Below the pieces are notes generated by a model. That model was not told the DNA's origin. It saw only the letters and a list, made by a program, of their open reading frames with translations, and made no database searches. Of a DNA stretch of 64,000 nt, positions 10,074 through 17,325 are shown piece by piece. Positions within the stretch are counted from its first letter, which is position 1; the number at the start of each line of letters is the position of its first letter. A program made the translations under genes and the position numbers. Source of the stretch: a bacterium A37T11 (GTDB taxonomy: Bacteria > Bacteroidota > Bacteroidia > Sphingobacteriales > Sphingobacteriaceae); assembly GCA_900109895.1 (NCBI GenBank), contig FOBR01000013.1:1-64000 (forward strand), given 5' to 3'.

Positions 10074-10174
10074 GCCTCAAATTAAAAATGTCAATAAATT
10101 AAGGCAATTTTGCAAAACCGGTTTTTCAAATTATGATGGTAGTTAAAACCTTTAATTATTGGGTATAAACTTTA

Positions 10175-13100
10175 ATGATTATGTATATAAAAAACTTTTT
10201 AAAATTATTTTTGGGTATTATCGCCAGCTTTTTGCTATATATCCAAGCGCCACTTGCAGCGCCTATTTATAAAATGAGCTTAATTCTAAAGAATCAGCAA
10301 CAACCCGTTAAAGGAAAAGTGGTTGATTCTACCGGAAAACCTTTACCAGGTGCAACAGTACGTATTTTAGGTGGTCAAGGCGCTACCTCAACAGATGAAA
10401 ACGGGCAATTTGCTATTGTATTGGAAAAAGGGCAAAAACTACAAATCTCTTATACAGGCTTTCGTTCACAGGAAATAACCTATATTAGTCAACCCTCCTT
10501 GACGGTTACTTTAAAAGAAAACAACAACGCATTGGATGAAATCGTTATTGTTGGTTACTCGTCCCAAAAACGATCATCTATTACAGGTGCAATTGCTCAG
10601 GTAAAAATGGCGGATCTGGAAAGCCGAAGGGTGCCCAGTGCCGTACAAGCATTACAAGGGCAAATTGCAGGCGTCCAAATTACCCAGAGTTCCGGGGCTC
10701 CGGGAGACGCAATTAATGTACGTATTCGGGGTGAAGGTACTATAGGCAATAATAATCCTTTATACATCGTGGATGGCATTCCGACACGAGATATTACATT
10801 TCTAAATCCATCGGATATTTCCTCCATGTCTGTATTAAAAGATGCATCTGCAGCTTCTATTTATGGCTCACGTGCTTCTGCGGGAGTAGTCGTTATTACC
10901 ACTAAAATGGGTAAAGCAGATCACAATAGTTTTGATGTAAACTACTACGGAGGATTGCAACAGGTATCCAACCTGCCAAAATTGCTGAATGCGTCACAAT
11001 TTATGGATGCTTCCGAAAAAGCGTGGAACAATTCTGGAAATACGGGAACAAACCCCTATACCATGGATAAAACCCGCACTGATTTGGCCAATACCGATTG
11101 GCTGGACGAGCTCTTTGAAACAGGAAAAACGCAAAGTGTCCAAGCATCAGGAAGTGGGGGTAACGAAAAAACACAATACCTCATCTCTGGTGGATATTTT
11201 AGACAAAATGGAATTATTGTATACGATAATGACAAATATGAGCGCATTAACTTTCGGGTAAACGTAAATAGCAATGTAACAGACCGGTTTAAAATTGGTG
11301 CCAATTTACAAGCATCCTATTCTAGTCGGGATCAGATTTCCTCCAAAGGAGATTCTCCGGGTATCATCCGTCATGCCCTGTTAAGGCCGCCTGTCCTTGC
11401 CGTATATAAAGATCCCAGTGATCCTACCTGGTCTGCAGCAGACCCCTTTACCGACCTGCCTTTTTATAAATTTAATCAGGTAAATACCGGATATGAAAGC
11501 AATAAGTATGAAACAACACAAAATCCGGTAGCTGCTGCATATTTTTCCAACAATGTTTTTAGTCAAATCAAAACTTTTGGAAATGTTTTTGGCGAATACG
11601 CTTTGCTGGCAGATAAATCATTAAAATTCAAAACCAATGTGGGGATTGATCTCAATGTGAATCACACGAAGGCATTCTATCAAAATTATGGCGATGATGA
11701 TGGATCGGCAAGTGATAATGATTTGGGTAAAGGGCGCATAAATCGCCCGGATGGATTGGACGAAGATCGGGGAACCGATTTTACCCTTACTTGGAATAAT
11801 GTACTATCATATGAAAAGCAACTCGGTAAACACCATCTCAGTGCTTTGGCTGGAACAGAATATATTACCAATAATGCCTCTTCCATCAATGGTTCCCGCA
11901 GGCGCTATGATTATACCATGTCTACGTTTCAGTACCTTGATTATGGAAGTACGTTGTTGGATGTATGGAATGGCGGATCTGGTTCAGAATATTCATTATT
12001 TAGCCTTTTCGGCTCGGCAACCTATAACTATGACAACAAATATATGGTTACTGGCAACCTCAGGGCAGATGAATCATCCCGTTTTGGTGAGAATCATCGC
12101 TGGGGATATTTCCCATCTGTTTCCATGGGTTGGACAATTAGTCAGGAAGACTTTTTAAAAGATGCCAACTGGATAAGTGATCTGCGATTGCGTGCCAGTA
12201 CAGGCACCTTAGGAAATCAGGAAATTGATAATTACACCTACCTTACGCTCATTACCAAAGTTGGTGAAAATTATAAGACCAATCGATATGGCAATCCAGA
12301 TCTGAAATGGGAAAGTACCAGGCAAGATAATGTAGGCATTGATGCTGCATTCCTGAAAAATCATTTATCATTTTCAGCAGATTATTTTGTTAAAACGACT
12401 TCAGATATTTTACTACCTATATCATTACCTAAATTGGTTGGGGATGTTGAACCAACCTATATAAATGCAGGGGAGGTACGGAACAAAGGGTTCGAATTTT
12501 CTCTTGGTTACAACAATACTACCTCAGGAGGATTTCATTATAGCGTCAATGCAAACATCGCTACTCTTGCCAATAAAGTGCTAAAATTGCATCCAAATGT
12601 ACCCTATATAAGCGGTACCGCTACGAGGACACAAGTTGGCCACCCATTAAATGCCTATTATGGATATGTCGTAGATGGCATTTATCAAAATGCAGATGAG
12701 ATAAAGGCACACCTGTTCAGCGAAGAAAACCCAGTGGCAAAGCCCGGCGATATACGGTTCAAAGACCTTAATGGAGATGGAACAATTAACGATAAAGACA
12801 GGAATTTTGTAGGCAATCCTATACCCAAACTCACTTATGGGCTTAATCTTTCCGGAGGCTATAAAGGATTTGACATTTCAATTCTTGTACAAGGGGTACA
12901 AGGAGTAGACCGTTACGATGATGGCAGGAAAATACTTGATTTTGACTCAAGGCACTTCAACTACACTACAGATGTTCTTAAAGCATGGGATGGAGAAGGC
13001 ACAAGCAACACCATTCCACGTCTCACTTTCAATGATAACGGCAGTAGCCGAATATCCAATATAGTTGTAGAAAACGCTTCCTACGCCCGGCTAAAAAATG

Positions 13101-13297
13101 TAGAAATTGGCTATTCTTTCAAAGCGTTATTAGCAAAAAATAATTTTCTTAAGAATACACGAATTTATATTTCAGGGCAAAATTTGCTAACAGTCACTAA
13201 CTACAAAGGTCTTGACCCGGAGTCGACCGATCTGATAGATATGGGCACTTACCCTTCCTCCAGAAGTTTTCTGTTTGGCATTAACGTTTCCTTCTAA
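10175..13297 (+). CDS. SusC/RagA-type TonB-dependent outer-membrane transporter
   Basis: A 1040-aa outer-membrane importer that works with the SusD lipoprotein downstream to take up oligosaccharides using TonB energy. After an N-terminal export signal (hydrophobic to about residue 30) come a carboxypeptidase-regulatory-like domain (about 44-120, KGKVVDSTGKPLPGATV), the TonB-box region DEIVIVGYS near 129-137, a plug with VRIRGEGTIGNNNPLYIVDG, and a beta-barrel ending in an aromatic residue (GINVSF). ATG codons at 10175 and 10181 are both possible. The SusD start is 19 bp after its stop. The substrate is unknown; the upstream GH95 gene hints at a fucosylated glycan. Confidence 0.95.
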   Translation: MIMYIKNFLKLFLGIIASFLLYIQAPLAAPIYKMSLILKNQQQPVKGKVVDSTGKPLPGATVRILGGQGATSTDENGQFAIVLEKGQKLQISYTGFRSQEITYISQPSLTVTLKENNNALDEIVIVGYSSQKRSSITGAIAQVKMADLESRRVPSAVQALQGQIAGVQITQSSGAPGDAINVRIRGEGTIGNNNPLYIVDGIPTRDITFLNPSDISSMSVLKDASAASIYGSRASAGVVVITTKMGKADHNSFDVNYYGGLQQVSNLPKLLNASQFMDASEKAWNNSGNTGTNPYTMDKTRTDLANTDWLDELFETGKTQSVQASGSGGNEKTQYLISGGYFRQNGIIVYDNDKYERINFRVNVNSNVTDRFKIGANLQASYSSRDQISSKGDSPGIIRHALLRPPVLAVYKDPSDPTWSAADPFTDLPFYKFNQVNTGYESNKYETTQNPVAAAYFSNNVFSQIKTFGNVFGEYALLADKSLKFKTNVGIDLNVNHTKAFYQNYGDDDGSASDNDLGKGRINRPDGLDEDRGTDFTLTWNNVLSYEKQLGKHHLSALAGTEYITNNASSINGSRRRYDYTMSTFQYLDYGSTLLDVWNGGSGSEYSLFSLFGSATYNYDNKYMVTGNLRADESSRFGENHRWGYFPSVSMGWTISQEDFLKDANWISDLRLRASTGTLGNQEIDNYTYLTLITKVGENYKTNRYGNPDLKWESTRQDNVGIDAAFLKNHLSFSADYFVKTTSDILLPISLPKLVGDVEPTYINAGEVRNKGFEFSLGYNNTTSGGFHYSVNANIATLANKVLKLHPNVPYISGTATRTQVGHPLNAYYGYVVDGIYQNADEIKAHLFSEENPVAKPGDIRFKDLNGDGTINDKDRNFVGNPIPKLTYGLNLSGGYKGFDISILVQGVQGVDRYDDGRKILDFDSRHFNYTTDVLKAWDGEGTSNTIPRLTFNDNGSSRISNIVVENASYARLKNVEIGYSFKALLAKNNFLKNTRIYISGQNLLTVTNYKGLDPESTDLIDMGTYPSSRSFLFGINVSF

Positions 13298-13316
13298 CTT
13301 ATTTATAGATAAAAAT

Positions 13317-14801
13317 ATGAGATCATTTATTAATTATGTTGGCCAGATTAGCCTATTACTGCTTCTTGGTAGCTGTAATATGGACAAAGATCCAATTGGA
13401 TTGTTGACCCCAGACCAAGTGAGTGACAGTCCCTCAGAGGCCACCTTTAAATCAGCAGTCAATAGCGCATACGAACCTTTACGAAATACCATAGGATTTA
13501 TCGGAGATGGAAAATGGGATGACGGACTATTTATAAGAACTGATTTTGTGCTCGAAGATATCGCTGGGGGTGATATGAACAAGAAGTGGGTATCAGATGG
13601 AGATCAGTCATGGATGGATGATGTAAGCAGATTTTCTTTTACAACTGAAAACCCGGGCTTTCTAGGTTTGTGGACCTATGATTATGAGGGCATCTCCCGA
13701 TGTAATTTTGCTATTGACAAAGTATCCAACAGTCAAACGGTAGCACAAGCAGGCGTAGATCCTGCTCTTGCAAATCGGTTTTTAGGTGAAGTCCTGTTTT
13801 TAAGAGCATACTATTATTTTGAACTTGTCACGAATTTTGGAGATGTAGCCCTTTTGTTAAAACCATTAACCTCCTTTAACGATGCATATGAAGTGTCTAA
13901 ACGAGTGCCTAAAGAACAAATATGGCAACAAATCGATGCTGACCTTTCACAAGCATTTAGTCTGGTGCCAGATGGTAAATTCGCAGTTGCGGCCGATCCT
14001 TGGAGAGTTTCAAAAGGGGCTATATTGGCTATGCAAGCCAAAGTAGCCCTATACAACGAGAAATGGCAGGAGGTGTTGAATAAAGTACAAGATTTGGAAA
14101 ATACTCATAGTTATCAGTTGAATGATAATTATTTTGATAACTTCAGTATAAATAAAGAATATACCGACAATGAAGTTATCTTTTCATACAACCATACCCA
14201 GGGGACACTTCCCCAAAATGGAAATGGAATAGGGTCACTTTTGGGCTGGGGATTTCTGGCGCCTACCAATGATTTCATCTCCGAATTTGAAGATAATGAC
14301 CCCCGACTGGGATATACTGTAAATGTTAAAGACCAACTGGCGTATAAATTCATGGGGCGTTTAGATGCCGCCAATCGGGGTAATGGAGATTCTCCTAGTA
14401 ATAAAGTGCTGATTCGTTGGGCTGATGTACTCCTTTGGAAAGCAGAAGCATTGATTCATACAGGAGCTTATCCTCAAGCAATCCAAAGTATAAACCAAGT
14501 ACGTAGGCGAGCCAGAAATACGGTTACCATTGAAGGGACGCATGCGCCCGCAACCTCACTTCCAGATCGGAGCGATAATGAAACCGACCCCAAACAAATT
14601 ACACAATGGCTTATACACGAAAGAAGGGTAGAGCTTGGTTTTGAAACGCATCGTTTCAGCGATCTTAGAAGATGGAAGATAGCTGAAGAGACACTTAAGC
14701 TGCTCGGGAAAAATTTTAAAAGCAACAATTATCTCTACCCTATACCACAAACAGAAATTGACCTATCTGGAGGGTCAATTACTCAAAATGAAGGGTATTA
14801 G
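13317..14801 (+). CDS. SusD/RagB-type nutrient-binding lipoprotein
   Basis: A 494-aa surface lipoprotein that caps the SusC barrel and binds glycans. The frame is open from 13275 inside susC, but the ATG at 13317 gives a proper lipoprotein signal (hydrophobic core, lipobox LLGSC), so it is chosen. SusD features follow: FLRAYYYFELVTNFGDVALLLKP (TPR-like helical part, about 160-185), RWADVLLWKAEALIHTGAY, and the C-terminal ERRVELGFETHRFSDLRRW followed by YPIPQTEI. It is co-transcribed with the SusC gene, and a hairpin at 14809-14835 follows. Confidence 0.95.
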   Translation: MRSFINYVGQISLLLLLGSCNMDKDPIGLLTPDQVSDSPSEATFKSAVNSAYEPLRNTIGFIGDGKWDDGLFIRTDFVLEDIAGGDMNKKWVSDGDQSWMDDVSRFSFTTENPGFLGLWTYDYEGISRCNFAIDKVSNSQTVAQAGVDPALANRFLGEVLFLRAYYYFELVTNFGDVALLLKPLTSFNDAYEVSKRVPKEQIWQQIDADLSQAFSLVPDGKFAVAADPWRVSKGAILAMQAKVALYNEKWQEVLNKVQDLENTHSYQLNDNYFDNFSINKEYTDNEVIFSYNHTQGTLPQNGNGIGSLLGWGFLAPTNDFISEFEDNDPRLGYTVNVKDQLAYKFMGRLDAANRGNGDSPSNKVLIRWADVLLWKAEALIHTGAYPQAIQSINQVRRRARNTVTIEGTHAPATSLPDRSDNETDPKQITQWLIHERRVELGFETHRFSDLRRWKIAEETLKLLGKNFKSNNYLYPIPQTEIDLSGGSITQNEGY

Positions 14802-14808
14802 CATTACT

Positions 14809-14835
14809 TTATGCGGCGCCAAAGGCGCTGCATAA
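14809..14835 (+). terminator. Hairpin after the first SusC/SusD operon
   Basis: TTATGCGGCGCC (14809-14820) and GGCGCTGCATAA (14824-14835) pair over 11 of 12 positions around an AAA loop, 8 bp after the SusD stop. There is no T-tract afterwards, so it may act in RNA 3' end protection as much as in termination. Confidence 0.45.
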
Positions 14836-14872
14836 ACAGGATTTGAAACGTAAACTTTAATGAATTCCTTGT

Positions 14873-14914
14873 TATCCGATAATATTGTCCTATCATAGGT
14901 AAAAATATCGGATA
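14873..14914. repeat. Inverted repeat with ATCCGATA arms
   Basis: TATCCGATA (14873-14881) and TATCGGATA (14906-14914) form a 9-bp AT-rich stem that can extend with mismatches. The same arm sequence recurs in the inverted repeat at 56375-56422. Confidence 0.5.
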
Positions 14915-14980
14915 TTATTGACCTTGGATATGTTTATCCTTATATTTTCTTTGTCAAAGTTACATGAAAGGATATTGGTT

Positions 14981-15115
14981 ATGACTCGGGTTCTGTTGCA
15001 TATAGAAAATAAGAAGAAATGGAATGCCATAAAAACCGTATTGGAAGCTATGGATATAGACTATGCCACTCAACAGCCTGGGCAATCTATGGAAGAAGGT
15101 GAATTAGACTTATGA
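14981..15115 (+). CDS. Small antitoxin-like ORF, 44 codons (possibly truncated)
   Basis: Starts MTRVLLHIENKKKWNAIKTV, a pattern I associate with short Bacteroidota proteins (DUF2683-like) that sit beside toxin genes: a beta-strand, then a helix and a second strand (MDIDYATQQ). A TTG at 14918 would extend it by 21 codons, but the ATG at 14981 begins the recognisable part. It ends at TGA 15113-15115, while the same frame continues open past that stop (QWKSSIQKRMKLSVG) in a way that resembles lost C-terminal sequence, so it may be a decayed antitoxin. No toxin gene follows on this strand; the ORF6N gene is convergent. Confidence 0.45.
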   Translation: MTRVLLHIENKKKWNAIKTVLEAMDIDYATQQPGQSMEEGELDL

Positions 15116-15191
15116 CAATGGAAGTCGTCTATACAGAAACGTATGAAATTATCTGTTGGAGCACTCAATAAATTCCCACTAGTAAACCTAA

Positions 15192-15770
15192 TCATTTATT
15201 CCCTTTTCCAATATCAAATCCTATACCTTTAGTTTCTGGCTTCGGCTTCTCGGCGGTTTCTTGAAGGCGGTCCAGGTATTGAAATATCAGTTCAATATTT
15301 TTATCATGACTGTCATGCCGGCGATTCTGCTTTTCAACAGCATTTTTTACTTGCTCAATCTGAAGCCTAATATCTGTAGTATCGGTTAGTAATTGGCGCA
15401 TGCGGGTAAATATCCGCAGAATTTGGATATTCACAGAAATGGCCCGATCGCTGTTTAAAATTCCAGAAAGCATGGCCACTCCCATTTCGCCGAAAGCAAA
15501 TGGGGGTTTCCTGGTTCCACCCCAACTTGATGTTCCAATTTGGAATATCAAGTTTTTAAATTCTTCATCAGTAAGCTGAAACATAAAATTGTCATCCGGA
15601 AAACGCTTTATGTTCCGTTTTACGGCTTTGTTTAAATTCCCCGTGACGACTCCATACAAAATTGCGAGGTCTTTGTCCAGCATGACCTTCTGCCCCCGGA
15701 TAATGTAGATCTGGTTCATAACCACCTCATCGGGCACTAAAATTTCTTGATTTGTAGCTGTTTTTGCCAT
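15192..15770 (-). CDS. ORF6N domain protein
   Basis: A 192-aa protein whose first 125 residues match the ORF6N domain known from phage and Bacteroidota DNA-binding or antirepressor-like proteins. It has IYIIRGQKVMLDKDLAILYGV (about 25-45), then NLNKAVKRNIKRFPDDNFMFQLT, then a Trp/Gly-rich loop, then FAFGEMGVAMLSGILNSDRAI, which closes the domain. The rest (about 130-192) is charged and helical, with a Pro/Lys-rich tail. There is no signal peptide, so it is cytoplasmic. Homologues are scattered singly through Sphingobacteria with no firm function; a link to mobile elements is inferred only from the domain. Confidence 0.88.
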   Translation of the reverse strand: MAKTATNQEILVPDEVVMNQIYIIRGQKVMLDKDLAILYGVVTGNLNKAVKRNIKRFPDDNFMFQLTDEEFKNLIFQIGTSSWGGTRKPPFAFGEMGVAMLSGILNSDRAISVNIQILRIFTRMRQLLTDTTDIRLQIEQVKNAVEKQNRRHDSHDKNIELIFQYLDRLQETAEKPKPETKGIGFDIGKGNK

Positions 15771-15898
15771 ACCATTTAAATCTAATTAATATAGCAAAAA
15801 TATAAATAAGTCATTATAAATCAACATATATTGAAAAATACTAAACAGCAGTCGGCATTATTTTGATTGCTGTTTTATTGACTGATTGACTTTCTCTA

Positions 15899-16060
15899 TC
15901 AACCCTTCCAAAATTCCCTCAACACATACTTATTCACACTGCCGCCCCATTCGGTTCCGGGGATGGTATTGACGATTTTCTTGCGACCCCCAACCTTGAT
16001 GTGATCGGTGATTTCTTTCGCTGTGCGGGCTGTTTCCAAAAAGTCGGAAGCCAGCACTGC
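15899..16060 (-). pseudogene. C-terminal remnant of a paralogue of the adjacent HTH-type gene
   Basis: Reading on the minus strand gives 53 codons from AVLASDFLETARTAKEITDH to VNKYVLREFWKG and TGA at 15899-15901. It aligns with the end of the intact neighbour at 16110 (LLASTFLRKPKTAEEIAEKL through GRYVLRGE), sharing L-A-S-x-F-L, T-A-x-E-I and Y-V-L-R. An in-frame TGA lies immediately upstream, and no N-terminal part is present. It sits directly downstream of, and in the same orientation as, the intact copy, as expected for a tandem duplicate that lost its front half. Confidence 0.75.
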
Positions 16061-16109
16061 TCAAGTAAAAATAGTTGAGAACTAAATGGGTAACCCTATT
16101 ATAAAAATT

Positions 16110-16658
16110 CTATTCCCCCCTCAGCACATACCTTCCCTCACCTCCCGGCACCACCTTCACCAGCTCCTTCAGCCCTTTTTGCCGCAGCAGGGCCTTCACG
16201 CGGCTGGGTTTAAGGATGATCTTGGAGGATAGTTTTTCGGCAATTTCTTCAGCGGTTTTGGGCTTCCGCAAAAAGGTGCTTGCTAAAAGCTCCTTCATCA
16301 GTTTTTCTTCCTTGGCGGTCTGGGCTTGCTTGGCCTGTACTTTCTTTTGTTTTTGTTCCGCTACGTAATCGCGCAGGGCTTTTGGCATTTGTTCGAAGGT
16401 GGGGACGTCATAATCGGGATTTCCCATTTGGTAATAATGGACACCGAAGTATAAAGCAATTTCTTCGGCATTTTCTATCCCAACGCTAATTTCGCCTCTT
16501 GTGATTTTTCCCACCTGCGTATCCGGCTTGTTAATATAATCTGCGAATAACGATCTATTTAATTTTGCTGCTTTGATATATTTAAGTAGTTGGTTCCCAA
16601 ATAACACCTTGACACTTGGTATTCCTATATCGTTAGTTTGTAAATATTTTTTCGACAT
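16110..16658 (-). CDS. Putative DNA-binding protein, Xre-like N-terminus plus winged-helix-like C-terminus
   Basis: A 182-aa cytoplasmic protein of unassigned function. Residues about 20-75 (LLKYIKAAKLNRSLFADYIN, then VGKITRGEISVGIENAEEIALYFGV) read like a degenerate Xre/Cro helix-turn-helix. A charged helix (about 98-118, EQKQKKVQAKQAQTAKEEKL) links to a C-terminal part (KTAEEIAEKLSSK, SRVKALLRQKGLKELVKV) resembling a winged helix. A broken paralogue lies downstream at 15899-16060. It is divergent from a rightward promoter at 16661-16691 that starts 3 bp from its own start codon, so it could regulate that promoter. The family match is by pattern only. Confidence 0.6.
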   Translation of the reverse strand: MSKKYLQTNDIGIPSVKVLFGNQLLKYIKAAKLNRSLFADYINKPDTQVGKITRGEISVGIENAEEIALYFGVHYYQMGNPDYDVPTFEQMPKALRDYVAEQKQKKVQAKQAQTAKEEKLMKELLASTFLRKPKTAEEIAEKLSSKIILKPSRVKALLRQKGLKELVKVVPGGEGRYVLRGE

Positions 16659-16660
16659 TA

Positions 16661-16691
16661 TTTGGTTATTAATTTTTTATTGTTACCTTTG
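16661..16691 (+). promoter_or_regulatory. Bacteroidota promoter TTTG-N19-TACCTTTG
   Basis: TTTG at 16661-16664 and TACCTTTG at 16684-16691, separated by 19 bp, match the -33/-7 consensus of the Bacteroidota primary sigma factor. Transcription would start near 16698 and run rightward into the leader region. It lies immediately beside the start of the divergent HTH gene. Confidence 0.6.
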
Positions 16692-16851
16692 CTTCATTGG
16701 GTTACTAAAGGCTATCCGTCAATCAGGAAAGCCCGTCGTAAACCGGAAAAATATGACCCCGATAAATCGGGATTAAACAGGTCTCTCGTCCAGAAGCCGT
16801 CAATTTCAGCAACGAGAAGACCGAATGTTCGCCCATTAGCTGAGTTTTATG

Positions 16852-16859
16852 TACTTTTG
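16852..16859 (+). promoter_or_regulatory. Second -7 box TACTTTTG
   Basis: An exact TAnnTTTG match followed by CAGG. The -33 position is poor (TTCG near 16828). Transcription from here would begin near 16866, just before the foldable element at 16874-16968. Confidence 0.45.
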
Positions 16860-16873
16860 CAGGTACATTCAGT

Positions 16874-16968
16874 GGGGCGGGCTATTCGCGTCTTGCTTTT
16901 GTTGCTACCCGACCTGGTCGGGATGGTTCTTGACGGCACCATGGGCAAAAGCGGCGGTAGCTCGCCCC
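16874..16968 (+). ncRNA. Putative structured leader RNA or riboswitch-like element
   Basis: Nested complementary segments predict a branched RNA on the plus strand. P1: GGGGCGGGCTA (16874-16884) with TAGCTCGCCCC (16958-16968), 11 pairs including one G-U. P2: GCTTTTG (16895-16901) with CAAAAGC (16946-16952). P3: CCCGACC (16908-16914) with GGTCGGG (16916-16922). P4: ATGGT (16923-16927) with ACCAT (16938-16942). Further hairpins follow, for example GGGTTT/AAACCC at 16972-16985. Frames crossing the region look like noncoding sequence. I do not recognise a named family. It precedes a 49-codon ORF and the TlpA-SusC-SusD genes. Confidence 0.5.
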
Positions 16969-17052
16969 TTTGGGTTTTTAAACCCCATCGGTCGCTTCCC
17001 CCAGCCTTTAGCGGGAGGCCTGTTTCTTAATCTTACTAACAATTAATAGATT

Positions 17053-17202
17053 ATGGAACAGACGTTTACTCACTTCCGTTACCCTAAATTCCCATCCAGC
17101 GCCTCGCGCGCTGCGGGAAACCCTGCCCTGGCCTCAACGCCCGGCATCATTTCCAAATCCCTTCAAAATCACCTCAAAAACGTTATTAAAAACCCGGAGT
17201 AA
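17053..17202 (+). CDS. Small ORF, 49 codons, unknown function
   Basis: ATG at 17053 to TAA at 17200-17202 encodes a 49-aa basic peptide beginning MEQTFTHFRYPKFPSS and ending NHLKNVIKNPE. It has no signal peptide, membrane segment or cysteine. The middle is Ala/Ser/Pro-rich and the end is a short amphipathic helix. It lies 84 bp after the foldable leader and is followed by a GC-rich hairpin at 17226-17246, so leader, ORF and hairpin may form one short transcript or an attenuation unit before the TlpA gene. I do not recognise the sequence. It could also be a chance frame. Confidence 0.4.
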   Translation: MEQTFTHFRYPKFPSSASRAAGNPALASTPGIISKSLQNHLKNVIKNPE

Positions 17203-17225
17203 CCTTCATTTCGTCCGCACGGCCC

Positions 17226-17246
17226 GCACGCATTTAAAATGCGTGC
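17226..17246 (+). terminator. GC-rich hairpin between small ORF and TlpA gene
   Basis: GCACGCATTT (17226-17235) pairs with AAATGCGTGC (17237-17246), followed by the moderately T-rich CCATTCTTT. A second imperfect palindrome (TGCACGCAA with TTGCGCGCG) covers about 17256-17278. It could be a terminator for the small ORF or an attenuator controlling entry into the TlpA-SusC-SusD genes. Confidence 0.4.
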
Positions 17247-17325
17247 GCCATTCTTTGCACGCAATGCAATTGCGCGCGAGCGATTGATTTAATTCATTGA
17301 TTTTTAACTAATCAACAAATGAAAC

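Noticed and set aside
16662-17046. Two overlapping plus-strand frames (122 and 65 codons) across the leader
   Set aside because: They cover the same DNA in different frames and the base-pairing structure explains the sequence better; neither shows a domain.
14801-17325. tRNA gene or integration site
   Set aside because: No cloverleaf with a T-loop GTTCRA and matching acceptor arms was found, and no flanking direct repeat.
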